The translations under genes were made by a program, and so were the position numbers. The notes beneath the pieces are model-generated. The model worked only from the letters and a program-made list of their open reading frames with translations, searched no databases and had not been told where the DNA came from. Shown piece by piece: positions 17,878 to 26,374 of a stretch of DNA of 64,000 nt (position 1 is its first letter; each line of letters begins with the position of its first letter). The stretch is taken from the NCBI RefSeq assembly GCF_024753215.1, contig NZ_JANUGV010000005.1, forward strand, positions 186,001-250,000, written 5' to 3'. Source of the DNA: Massilia solisilvae (GTDB lineage Bacteria > Pseudomonadota > Gammaproteobacteria > Burkholderiales > Burkholderiaceae_D).

Positions 17878-18771
17878 ATGCCGACCGTCTCCGTGATCAT
17901 CCCCACCACCTGCGAAGAGCGCCGCTGGTCGTCGCTGCAGCGCGCCATTGCCAGCACCCGCGCCAGCGAAGGCGTGGACGTGAAGGTGATCGTGGTCGTC
18001 AACGGCAAGCGCTTCGATGCGGCAAAGCTGGCGGAACTGCGTGCCCGCCCCGACCTCACGGTCGCGTACCGGGAAGAGGGCAGTGCGCCGCTGGCGCAGC
18101 GCCATGGCCGCACGCTGGTGGGCACCGAGTTCTTCGCGTTCCTGGACGACGACGACGAATACCTGCCGCAGGCGCTGGCGCAGCGCTGCGCGCCGCTGTT
18201 GGCCGATCCCCAGCTCGGTTTTGTGGCCACCAACGGCTACCGCTGCGTGGGCGGCGAGGACAGGCTGATGGTCTCTTGCGCGGCGGCCGTGCGCGCCAAC
18301 CCGCTGGCGGCGCTGGCGCGCGAAAACTGGCTCGCCTCGTGCGGCGGCCTGTTCCGCACCAGCAGCATCGGGCCCGTCTATTTCGACGATCCGGCGCCCT
18401 TTCTGGAATGGACCTACCTGGCCTATCGGCTGGCGCTCGACTTCAACATGGCCTTCGTGGACACGCCGACCTTCCGCATCCACGACACGCCGGCCTCGTT
18501 GTCCAAGTCGGACGCATACCGCGCCGCGGAGCTGGATGTGCTGCGGCGCATCGCGGCGCTGCCGCTGCCGGCGCCGGTGGCGCGCCAGGTACGCGGCAAG
18601 GTGGGCGCCGCTTGCCACGACCTGGCGGACCAGGCGCGCATGGCAGGTCGCTACGGCCGCGCAGTGGCCCTGCACGCGCGCAGCCTGCTGTTGCCGGGCG
18701 GCTGGCGCTACCTTGCGTACTCGCGCAAGCTGCTGCCGTTCGCGCTCAAGCGCCCGGCGGCTGCGAGCTGA
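17878..18771 (+). CDS. Glycosyltransferase family 2
   Basis: A 297-residue GT-A glycosyltransferase behind GAAGGAG. The N-terminal VSVIIPTTCEERRW is the nucleotide-sugar fold start, and FFAFLDDDDEYLP (residues about 83-95) carries the metal-binding DxD. Family 2 enzymes act at the cytoplasmic face on lipid-linked sugars. The C-terminal about 60 residues are basic and may touch the membrane. It closes the plus-strand ligase/decarboxylase operon. Its last 26 bases overlap the end of the convergent flippase gene. Confidence 0.88.
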   Translation: MPTVSVIIPTTCEERRWSSLQRAIASTRASEGVDVKVIVVVNGKRFDAAKLAELRARPDLTVAYREEGSAPLAQRHGRTLVGTEFFAFLDDDDEYLPQALAQRCAPLLADPQLGFVATNGYRCVGGEDRLMVSCAAAVRANPLAALARENWLASCGGLFRTSSIGPVYFDDPAPFLEWTYLAYRLALDFNMAFVDTPTFRIHDTPASLSKSDAYRAAELDVLRRIAALPLPAPVARQVRGKVGAACHDLADQARMAGRYGRAVALHARSLLLPGGWRYLAYSRKLLPFALKRPAAAS

Positions 18772-20248
18772 CCCTGCCCCGCTTGCGCAGCACATCCTCC
18801 AGCCTGGCGAACGCATAGCCTTCCGGGCCGGACGGGCGCCCGGCCCAACGCCACAGCGCGTACAGCGATCCCGCATAGACAAGCGCGCCGGCCGCCACGC
18901 ACAACAGCAGGGCCATGACGTAATCGAGCGTGACCGGGCGCGGCTGCAGCGCATCCTTCAGCAGCAGCACGACGGCGCCCATGACGCTCGATGCCACGAG
19001 CGGCCGCATCACGTGGCGCACGAACTGCAGTGCCGACAACCCGAGGCAGCGCGCGATCAGGTACTGGTTCACCGGGATCATCAGGATCATCGTAACGAGG
19101 AACGCGCCGGCGGCGCCGAGCACCCCGAACCACAGGATTCCCGGGATCAGCAGCGACACCAGCAGCGCGAACTGCAGGCCGGCCGTCCAGGTGATGAGCG
19201 TGGTGCGGCCGAGCGCAAGGTACACGTAGCCGATGTTGTTCTGCACCGCCTCGATGACTCCGTAGATTGCGAGGATCTGGATGATCGGCACCGCCGACTG
19301 CCATTTCCACCCCAGCGCCGCCGGCACCAGGAGGTCGGCCACGACCAGGATGCTCACGCCGGCGGGCAGCGCGACCATCGCGATCGAGGACACCACGTTC
19401 AAAAAGCTCGCGCGCAGCGCCGCCAGGTTGCCGGCCGCCTTGGCGTAGCCGGGGAAGGCGGCGCGGTTCACCGGCGCCACCAGCTCGGTGGTGGGAAGCG
19501 ACGAAATTTCGGACGCGATCGAGTACACGCCCAGCGCCTGCGCGCCGGCGTAGCGGCCAAGGATGAACTGTCCGGCGCGGTTATTCAGGAACTGGAACAG
19601 GTTGTTCACCATGAGCCACTTGGACTTGTGGAACAGGTCGACCTTGGCGCGTAGCGAAAAGCGCGGCCGGTAGTCGCTCACGCTGTAGGACAGCCACACC
19701 GACAGCACGGTGCCGGTCAGCTGGCCGATCACGAGTGCCCAGTAGTTGTGCAGATAAAAGGCGAGCGGTATGGTGACGCAGGTCGCCATGCGCTTCCCGA
19801 GCAGGAACTTGAACTCGCGGTCAAAGCGCATCTCGCGCCGAAAGCTCACCGGGCCGATGTTGGAAAAGCCCTGCAGCACGAAGCCGATGGCGAGCGAATA
19901 GATTACCGCTGCCAGCCGCGGCTCGTTGTAAAAGACGGCGGCCATGGGCGCCAGCAGGGCCAGCACCACCCCGCACGCCGCCGCAAACAGCACGTTGAAG
20001 GTCCACGCCGTGTCGAATTCGTCACGGCCGGCGTCGGGATTCTGGATCAGCGCCACGTCGAAGCTGAACGCCACCAACAGCTGCAGTGCGCCGATCAGAG
20101 TCATCGCCATTGCCACCAGGCCGAAGTCCGCCGGCAGCAGCAAGCGCGCGAGCACCACGGTGCTGACCACGCCGATGCCGCGATCGACCAGCTTGAACAG
20201 CACCATCCAGGCCGCGCCCTTGGCGATCTTGCGGTCGATGTCGCTCAT
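18746..20248 (-). CDS. Oligosaccharide flippase (Wzx/MOP superfamily)
   Basis: A 500-residue polytopic membrane protein with about 12-14 hydrophobic segments, starting MSDIDRKIAKGAAWM. The N-terminal pattern GAAWMVLFKLVDRGIGVVST and ARLLLPADFGLVAMA is that of lipopolysaccharide/teichuronic acid flippases. It should flip undecaprenyl-linked repeat units to the periplasm for polymerisation. I chose the start at 20248 because GGAGG lies six bases upstream; a start at 20263 would put this site inside the gene. It overlaps the upstream glycosyltransferase by four bases and is the last gene of the long minus-strand eps operon. Confidence 0.9.
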   Translation of the reverse strand: MSDIDRKIAKGAAWMVLFKLVDRGIGVVSTVVLARLLLPADFGLVAMAMTLIGALQLLVAFSFDVALIQNPDAGRDEFDTAWTFNVLFAAACGVVLALLAPMAAVFYNEPRLAAVIYSLAIGFVLQGFSNIGPVSFRREMRFDREFKFLLGKRMATCVTIPLAFYLHNYWALVIGQLTGTVLSVWLSYSVSDYRPRFSLRAKVDLFHKSKWLMVNNLFQFLNNRAGQFILGRYAGAQALGVYSIASEISSLPTTELVAPVNRAAFPGYAKAAGNLAALRASFLNVVSSIAMVALPAGVSILVVADLLVPAALGWKWQSAVPIIQILAIYGVIEAVQNNIGYVYLALGRTTLITWTAGLQFALLVSLLIPGILWFGVLGAAGAFLVTMILMIPVNQYLIARCLGLSALQFVRHVMRPLVASSVMGAVVLLLKDALQPRPVTLDYVMALLLCVAAGALVYAGSLYALWRWAGRPSGPEGYAFARLEDVLRKRGRVSSQPPGA

Positions 20249-21519
20249 GCGGCCTCCATGCACACGCGCTCGCCCACCGCCTCGTCGAACAGGCCGGCAA
20301 GCTGGCGCGCCCGGCCCGCGCGCGACGAACGGATCACCAGATCGGGCGAGGCCACGTGCGCGCTGCCATCGCGCACTTCGCGCAGAAAGCGTTCCAGCAC
20401 TTCCGCGATCTCGTCCGGCGCGTCCATGGTCGCGATGCTGTCAAAGCCCGCCGCGCCGAGCACGCGCGCCGTTTCGCCGGTACGGTCCACCAGCCCCAGG
20501 ATCGGGCGGCGCGCGCGGAAGTATTCGTACACTTTGGCCGGAACCTGCGTATTGAACGGCGTGCCCTGGAACACCAGCAGGCCGTCCGCGGCCAGCATTT
20601 CCTGCAGCGCCTCGCGATAGGGCACGGCCGGCACGACCTCGGCGATGTCGTCCACGCCCAGGCGCCGCGCGGCTGCCGCGATGGCCTGTTCGTTGCCCGG
20701 CGCGCGCAGAATCACGCGCAGCTTCCCGGCATCGACCGTACCGGCGCGTTTCAGCCGCGCGATCGCCTCGAAAAAAGCGCCCGGGTCGCGCCCGGTGTCG
20801 TACAGCAGGCCGCTGTGCACCAGCGTCACCTGGCCGGCCGGGCGCGGCGCTTCCGTCTGCAGCGTGCCCGCCACCGTGAAGTTGTCCTCGTCGTAGCCGT
20901 TTTCGATCACCATGCACTTGTCAAGCGCCAGCTCGGGGAACCGGGCCTTGTACGAGGCCATTGCGCTGTGCGTCGTGAACACGGCCTTGTGGCAGCGCCG
21001 GATGGTCTGGCGCTCGATCCACGCGTACGCTTTGCGCTGCAGAGCGTAGCTGGGGTAGGCGCTTTGCAGCATCGGGTCGCGGAAATCGGCGATCCATGGC
21101 AGGCCGGTCAGGCGGTGCAGCGACAGGCCGATCAGGTGCGCGGTGGCGATCGGGAAGGTGGACCAGATCACCTGCGGGCGGTGGCGGCGTATCATCGCCA
21201 GGCCCGCGGGCACCGCCGCGAACCACCACCACACCCAACGGTCGGGCAGGGCCAGCGGGCCGAGGTAGCGCCCGCGCACGCCCAGGTCGCGCTTGGTGTC
21301 GAGCGCAAACGCGCGCTTGACCACCAGCCCGGCCGGCACGCTGGCCAGCTGCGAGGGATTCTGTTCGGGGTAGGCGCGCGGGTGGGCCGAGAGCACCAGC
21401 GGCTCCCAGCCGTTCTTGCCCAGGTGGCGCGAAAAGCTCAGCGTGCGCTGGATGCCGCTGCTTGCTGCCTGCGGCGGAAAATGAAATGCGATCAGTAGTG
21501 CGCGTTTGGTCATGCTCAT
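20245..21519 (-). CDS. Glycosyltransferase (GT4-like)
   Basis: About 424 residues. It starts MSMTKRALLIAFHFPPQAASSG, typical for GT4-like enzymes of surface polysaccharide loci, with a C-terminal Rossmann half VTLVHSGLLYDTGRDP and PAKVYEYFRARRPILGL, where E-x7-E-like donor-site residues are expected. I took the ATG at 21519, which has AAGAG upstream; an in-frame ATG two codons later is possible. It transfers a sugar during repeat-unit assembly in the cytoplasm. It ends by overlapping the flippase start, and 13 bases separate it from the polysaccharide deacetylase gene upstream. Confidence 0.85.
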   Translation of the reverse strand: MSMTKRALLIAFHFPPQAASSGIQRTLSFSRHLGKNGWEPLVLSAHPRAYPEQNPSQLASVPAGLVVKRAFALDTKRDLGVRGRYLGPLALPDRWVWWWFAAVPAGLAMIRRHRPQVIWSTFPIATAHLIGLSLHRLTGLPWIADFRDPMLQSAYPSYALQRKAYAWIERQTIRRCHKAVFTTHSAMASYKARFPELALDKCMVIENGYDEDNFTVAGTLQTEAPRPAGQVTLVHSGLLYDTGRDPGAFFEAIARLKRAGTVDAGKLRVILRAPGNEQAIAAAARRLGVDDIAEVVPAVPYREALQEMLAADGLLVFQGTPFNTQVPAKVYEYFRARRPILGLVDRTGETARVLGAAGFDSIATMDAPDEIAEVLERFLREVRDGSAHVASPDLVIRSSRAGRARQLAGLFDEAVGERVCMEAA

Positions 21520-21532
21520 GCTCTTGTATGGG

Positions 21533-22576
21533 CTAGCGGATGGCGGCGTTGTCACTGCCGGCGAGGCGCGCCATCCTGTTTGCGTATTCGTGCCGCGCCG
21601 GTGCGCCTTGTGCCAGCCACTGCAGCAGCCGCAGGCCGAACAGCAGCGGCCTCTTGTCCCACGGCCGGCTGCGTGGCAACTGGAACCGGTCGGCCATGCC
21701 GCCGATCGCACCCACCGCCGTGGTGAACGCGGCTTCGAAGCCAGCCTCGCGCACCATCGCCACGTGTCGCGCGTCGAAGTCCTTGCCGGCCTTGCCGTTA
21801 GGGTAGGCGAACAGGCGCACTGGCTTACCGATCAGCGCTTCCAGCTCCTGTTTGCCATTGCGGATTTCGGCACGCGCGGCGTCGTCGTCCAGGCTGGTCA
21901 GGATCGGGTGGGTGACGGTGTGCGCGCCGATTTCCACACCGCGGCGGTCCAGATCCACCACCATCTCGGGTGTGAGCATCAGACCGGGCGCGTCTCCGGT
22001 GCCGGCCAGTGTGGCGAGTCGTTCCACCAGTGCCGCGCGCGCCGGCGGCGGCAGGTACTTGGATGCCTCGGTCAGGCCGGCGGTGGCGCGCTTGCGGTCG
22101 GCCTCGTTGGCAAGCGGGTAGCGCGGCAGGCCCAGGTCCGACAGGTCGAGCGCGCCGGCGGGCAGCGCCTGCACTGCCTCGATGATGCGGTCGTTCCACA
22201 TGCTGCCCCTGCCCACGTGGCCGCTCGTGACGAATACCGTTGCCGGCAAGCCGAATTCCTCCAGCACCGGCAGGGCCAGCTCGTGGACCGAACGGTAGCC
22301 GTCGTCGAAGGTGATGCAGACTGTGCGCGCTGGCAGGTTTCCCGCGTCTAGCGCGGCCAGGGCGGCGCGCAGCGGCATCACGTGGAAGCACTCGGCGAGC
22401 AGCGCCATCTGCCAGCGGAAGGCCGCAACGTCCGGCTCCGAGTCGAGCAGCGGGTCCGGGCGCGCGAGGATGCGGTGGTAGTTGACCACGCACAGGCTGG
22501 GCTCGCGCTGGCTGCGCGCGATGGCGTCGCCGGCAAGGCGCAGCAGGCTGCGCGTGAAACCGGTATGCGTCGTCAT
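21533..22576 (-). CDS. Polysaccharide deacetylase family protein (NodB domain)
   Basis: A 347-residue carbohydrate esterase 4 type protein. The metal-binding first motif is TFDDGYRS (residues about 94-101) and the second is IGAHTVTHP (about 200-208), supplying Asp and two His. FAYPNGKAG and a late PRSRPWD complete the catalytic pattern. No clear signal peptide is visible, so its location is uncertain. It probably removes N-acetyl groups from a HexNAc in the polymer. It is shorter in motifs and distinct from the XrtA-specific deacetylase at 33310-34197. The start overlaps the stop of the ligase gene upstream (ATGA). Confidence 0.87.
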   Translation of the reverse strand: MTTHTGFTRSLLRLAGDAIARSQREPSLCVVNYHRILARPDPLLDSEPDVAAFRWQMALLAECFHVMPLRAALAALDAGNLPARTVCITFDDGYRSVHELALPVLEEFGLPATVFVTSGHVGRGSMWNDRIIEAVQALPAGALDLSDLGLPRYPLANEADRKRATAGLTEASKYLPPPARAALVERLATLAGTGDAPGLMLTPEMVVDLDRRGVEIGAHTVTHPILTSLDDDAARAEIRNGKQELEALIGKPVRLFAYPNGKAGKDFDARHVAMVREAGFEAAFTTAVGAIGGMADRFQLPRSRPWDKRPLLFGLRLLQWLAQGAPARHEYANRMARLAGSDNAAIR

Positions 22577-23883
22577 CGCGGCGCCTCCGCCAGCGCACGC
22601 GGGAGAATCCGCCTCTCCAGCACGATCAGGAGCGCAATGATCGCAAAGGTCAGGTCGAAGTAGGCAAAGCTGAGCGCGGCGCCGCCGACACAGAACGCGA
22701 ACAGCGTCAGCTGCAGCGTGGTGGCGGCCTGGGCGATCCACTGGGCCGATGCCGCCGCGCGGGCGCGCCGGGCGACGCGGTGCGCGGTACGGAACGCGCC
22801 CACCAGGATACCGAGGTAGATCGCCAGGCCGAAGAAGCCGTGGTCGCCCAGCACCTGGAAGTACACGCTGTGGGCCGCGCGCGCCTTTTCGGTGTCCGGC
22901 AGCGCGTCGCCGGTATAGAACCACGGGTAGGAAAAGAAGTCTTGCGACAGCGAGGACCAGACCGGAAAGTACTCGAGTCCCTTGAAGCCGCCGCCAAAGA
23001 ACGGGTGGCGCATCGCCATGATCATCGACAGCTTCCACGCGACCACCCGGCCCATGAACGAGGCGTCCTTGCCGGCCGAATTGATGCTGTCGATACGCGA
23101 CAGCCATTCCGCCGTCGCCACTTGCGACACGCCCAGCGCGAGCACCGCCACCATCGCCGTCACCAGCAGCTTGCGGTCGGTCTTGATGAAGAAGTAGACG
23201 CCCAGTGCGAGCAGCGCGATGAAACCGCCGCGCGACTGGGTGCCGACGATGGCCACCACCGTGAGCGCGATCGTCCCGAGCAGGCCGATCGACAGCACAC
23301 GCGACTGTTTGCCGTATTCGCGCAGCAGGTAGGCGCAGATCGGCAGAAGCATCACGAAGGCGACCGCGAGTTCATTGCGGTCCCCCAGCACGTGCCCGGC
23401 CATGCCTTCGATCTTGTGGCCACCGCCGCTGGCGAGGAACTTGAGCGCTTCGATGTCGGCATAAAAGCCAACGGATAGCACCACGCAGCCGAGGAAAAAA
23501 TCGAAATGCAGCTTGCTGTCCACGATGGCCAGCACGAACACGAACAGCACCACCACCTTCATGAAGCGGTCCCAGATTTCCCAGGCCACCTCGGGCCGGC
23601 CAAGGGCTGTCAGCGTGCTGCCGGTGGTCCAGGCAAAGAACAGCAGCACAAGAAAAGCGGTGCCGCTGAAGGCGAATTTTGGTTTGTAACGGGTCGTCAG
23701 GTAGCCGAAAATCGCCAAGGCCGCGAACAGCAGGTTGTAGCGGATCGCGGCGGCCGGGCCGTACACCCAGCCGTTGGGGAAGAACAGCGCGGTCCAGATC
23801 CACAGCCCAAGCCCGATGAACGGGCGCCTGGCGATCGCGTACAGCATGAATGGCAGTACGGCCAGCAAAAACGCATCACGCAT
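22573..23883 (-). CDS. Putative O-glycosylation ligase / polymerase, exosortase A system-associated
   Basis: A 436-residue membrane protein with about 10-12 hydrophobic helices and a large periplasmic loop (residues about 295-355, rich in aromatic residues, HPFFGGGFKGLEYFP...AAHSVYFQVLGDHGF). This matches the WaaL/Wzy-like O-antigen ligase superfamily, specifically the XrtA-linked TIGR03097 group. A His in HSVYFQVLGDHG is at the expected catalytic region. It may polymerise repeat units or attach glycan to processed PEP-CTERM proteins; which of these applies is unresolved for the family. Confidence 0.9.
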   Translation of the reverse strand: MRDAFLLAVLPFMLYAIARRPFIGLGLWIWTALFFPNGWVYGPAAAIRYNLLFAALAIFGYLTTRYKPKFAFSGTAFLVLLFFAWTTGSTLTALGRPEVAWEIWDRFMKVVVLFVFVLAIVDSKLHFDFFLGCVVLSVGFYADIEALKFLASGGGHKIEGMAGHVLGDRNELAVAFVMLLPICAYLLREYGKQSRVLSIGLLGTIALTVVAIVGTQSRGGFIALLALGVYFFIKTDRKLLVTAMVAVLALGVSQVATAEWLSRIDSINSAGKDASFMGRVVAWKLSMIMAMRHPFFGGGFKGLEYFPVWSSLSQDFFSYPWFYTGDALPDTEKARAAHSVYFQVLGDHGFFGLAIYLGILVGAFRTAHRVARRARAAASAQWIAQAATTLQLTLFAFCVGGAALSFAYFDLTFAIIALLIVLERRILPRALAEAPR

Positions 23884-23886
23884 GAC

Positions 23887-23997
23887 TTACCCCGGCCGCT
23901 TTTCGTTCTTGCGCGCGGCCTTGACGTCCTGCGCGATCGCCCACCGGCACAATACCAGCACCGCGATCAGGTCGAGGGCCCACAGTATGCTTTCCAT
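23887..23997 (-). CDS. Predicted 36-residue single-pass membrane protein
   Basis: A short open frame from ATG 23997 to TAA 23887. It begins MESILWALDLIAVLVLCRWA and ends in a charged tail, AIAQDVKAARKNEKRPG, which is the shape of a small membrane protein with a cytoplasmic positive C-terminus. It fills the only gap between two genes of an otherwise tightly overlapping operon: its first 31 bases overlap the end of the glycosyltransferase gene and its stop lies three bases before the ligase start. Codon use (high third-position GC) fits coding. The function is unknown; a partner for the ligase is possible. Confidence 0.62.
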   Translation of the reverse strand: MESILWALDLIAVLVLCRWAIAQDVKAARKNEKRPG

Positions 23998-25169
23998 GTC
24001 TGGTTTCCTTTGATTGCATGGCGCTCGAGCGCCTGCCCGAATACCTTGATTTGACCGGCGGTGGTGTCGTCCCAGCTGAAGCGCTCGGCGTAGCGGCGCG
24101 TGGCGGCGCGGTCGGGGTAGCGGCTGCGCAGCGCAATCACCGCTTCGGCCACGCCGCGCGCGCTGCGCTCGCTCATCAGCACGCCCGCTTCGGGCGCTGC
24201 CACCACTTCAGGGGTGCCGTAGACGCGGCTGGCGACCACCGGGGTCCCGCACGCCATCGACTCGAGCAGCACGTTGGCCCAGCCCTCGCGGCTCGATGCC
24301 AGCACGAGCGCGTCGGCGGCGGCGTAATGCCGCGGCAGTTCGGACTGCGGCACCGCGCCGAGGAACTGGACGCGGGTGGCCACGCCAAGCGTGTGCGCCA
24401 GCGCTTCCAGCTTGCCGTGGTCCGGACCGTCTCCGGCGAGCACCAGCCGCGTATCCGGCAGCATGGGCAGGGCCGCGATGATCAGTTCCTGGCCCTTGAC
24501 CGGGACCAGGTGCCCGACCGCGAGCAGCGTGAATGCCGGGTTGTCCTTGCGCGCGGCCGGCTGGAACAGATCCAGGTCCACGCCGTTGCGCAGCGAGGTC
24601 ACACGGCCGGGGTCCACGCCGAGCGCCACCACTTCGTCGCGCAGCGCGTTGCAGACAGTGATCAAGGCACTCGCCTGGTTCGCGGCCCAGCGGACCATCA
24701 TGCGCGGCAGGCGATAGCGCGGGATCAGGGTGATGTCCGAGCCGCGCGCCGTCACAACCACCGGCTTGTTGAAGTAGCGGCCCAGCATGGCGGCGGCCAC
24801 ACCGTCCGGATAGAAGTAGTGTGCGTCGATCAGGTCGAAGTCGTAGCCCTCGTCGATGATGCGCGCGATGGTGCTCCTGGCCGCCTGCGCGAGCAGGGCC
24901 GGCGCCACGTTCATGCCGATCTTGGGCAGCACCGGGTAGCGCGGATGCTCGACCAAAAGGCCGTGGCGCGTTTCGGCGCGGGGCACCCTGGCAAAGCGCG
25001 CCCATGCGCCGAAGCGTTCATGCGTGCTCGGGAACCACGGCACCGGGGCCACCACCCGCGATTCGACCTTGCCGCTGGCGACCAGGTGGCGCAGGCGGGT
25101 TTCGACGAAGATGCCGTGGCCGGGCTTTTCGGCGTTCGGGAACAGCGTGCTGAAGGTCAGGATCTTCAT
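23967..25169 (-). CDS. Glycosyltransferase family 4, XrtA locus
   Basis: A 400-residue GT-B enzyme starting MKILTFSTLFPNAEKPGHGIF, typical for exosortase-locus GT4 proteins. The donor-binding C-terminal domain has VGHLVPVKGQELIIAAL, and ASSREGWANVLLESMACGTPVVAS with the E-x7-E pattern. It adds one sugar of the repeat unit at the cytoplasmic face. Its start overlaps the neighbouring glycosyltransferase by four bases. GT4 members retain the anomeric configuration; the donor sugar is not predictable here. Confidence 0.9.
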   Translation of the reverse strand: MKILTFSTLFPNAEKPGHGIFVETRLRHLVASGKVESRVVAPVPWFPSTHERFGAWARFARVPRAETRHGLLVEHPRYPVLPKIGMNVAPALLAQAARSTIARIIDEGYDFDLIDAHYFYPDGVAAAMLGRYFNKPVVVTARGSDITLIPRYRLPRMMVRWAANQASALITVCNALRDEVVALGVDPGRVTSLRNGVDLDLFQPAARKDNPAFTLLAVGHLVPVKGQELIIAALPMLPDTRLVLAGDGPDHGKLEALAHTLGVATRVQFLGAVPQSELPRHYAAADALVLASSREGWANVLLESMACGTPVVASRVYGTPEVVAAPEAGVLMSERSARGVAEAVIALRSRYPDRAATRRYAERFSWDDTTAGQIKVFGQALERHAIKGNQTWKAYCGPST

Positions 25170-26374
25170 GCGCCCGGCCTTCCGGTGAGGCGGCCGTAAA
25201 TGCTCTTGTAGCGTGCCACGCTCACCGGCCAGTTGCGTTCGCTCTCAACGTATTTGCGCCCCGCCGCGCGCAGGTGCGGCCATTCCTGGCGCGACGCCAG
25301 CAGCGCGCCCACCTTGTCCGCGAGCGCGTCGGGGTCGTCGGCCTTGAACAGCACACCCGTCTTGCCGTCTGCGATGAGCTCAAGATGCCCGCCGACATCG
25401 GACGCGGCCAGCACGCGGCCTTGCGCCATCGCCTCCAGCGGCTTGAGCGGCGTGACCAGGTCGGTCAGGCGCATCGACGAACGCGGGTACACCAGCACGT
25501 CCAGCAGGTCGTAGTACTTCTGCACCTGGTCGTGCGGCACGCGGCCTGTGAAGACAACGCTGTCCTCGATGCGCAGCTCCCTGGCCAGACCGCGCAGCTG
25601 CTCGTCCTGCGGCCCTCCGCCCACCAGCAGCACGCGCAAATCCGGATGGCGCGCCGCGAGCCTGGGCACCGCGCGCAGCAGGATGTCCAGCCCCTCGTAG
25701 GCGTAGAACGAGCCGATAAAGCCGATCAGGCGCGAGCCCTGCAGGCCGAGCCTGGTCTTGAGTTCCATGTCGGCCGTGCCGCCGATAGAAAACTTCTCGA
25801 TGTCTACCGCATTCGGGATCACCGTCACCTTTTCGGCCGGGATGCCGCGCGCGACGATGTCGCGGCGCAGCCCCTCGCAGATGGTGGTGACGGCATCGGC
25901 CTGTTTGAGCGCATAGGTTTCGAGCGCGCGGGTGAGCTTGTAGCGCAAACCGTTTTCGGCCGTGGTGCCGTGGTCCACCGCGGCGTCTTCCCAGAACGCC
26001 CGCACTTCGTACACCACCGGGATGCCGAAGCGCTTGCCGGCTCGCAGTGCGGCGATCGCGTTCAGGCTTGGCGAGTGGGCATGCAGCACGTCGGGCTTGA
26101 TCTTCGGGATGATCTCGCCCAGCCGCCTGGCCAGGCCGTCAATCACGTCCTTCTGGCTCAGCACCGGCAATTTCGACAGCATGCCTGCCGGGGTGCGGTA
26201 GAAGTGCAGGCCGTCCACGGTCTCTTCCAGTGCGTCGGTGGCGCCCTGCTTGGCGCCCGTGACGTGAAAGGTTTCCCAGCCGAGCGCGCGCTGTTCGCGC
26301 AGGATCGAGCGCGTGCGGAAGGTGTAGCCGCTGTGCAGCGGTATCGAATGGTCCAGGACGTGCAGTACTTTCAT
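25166..26374 (-). CDS. Glycosyltransferase, exosortase A system-associated (TIGR04063 type)
   Basis: A 402-residue GT4 enzyme starting MKVLHVLDHSIPLHSGYTFR, which is close to diagnostic for this XrtA-linked family. The GT-B C-terminal half shows IGFIGSFYAYEGLDILLRA and RLTDLVTPLKPLEAMAQGR, with Lys and Glu of the donor phosphate site. It overlaps the amidotransferase upstream and the glycosyltransferase downstream by four bases each, so all three are translated together. Confidence 0.93.
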   Translation of the reverse strand: MKVLHVLDHSIPLHSGYTFRTRSILREQRALGWETFHVTGAKQGATDALEETVDGLHFYRTPAGMLSKLPVLSQKDVIDGLARRLGEIIPKIKPDVLHAHSPSLNAIAALRAGKRFGIPVVYEVRAFWEDAAVDHGTTAENGLRYKLTRALETYALKQADAVTTICEGLRRDIVARGIPAEKVTVIPNAVDIEKFSIGGTADMELKTRLGLQGSRLIGFIGSFYAYEGLDILLRAVPRLAARHPDLRVLLVGGGPQDEQLRGLARELRIEDSVVFTGRVPHDQVQKYYDLLDVLVYPRSSMRLTDLVTPLKPLEAMAQGRVLAASDVGGHLELIADGKTGVLFKADDPDALADKVGALLASRQEWPHLRAAGRKYVESERNWPVSVARYKSIYGRLTGRPGA

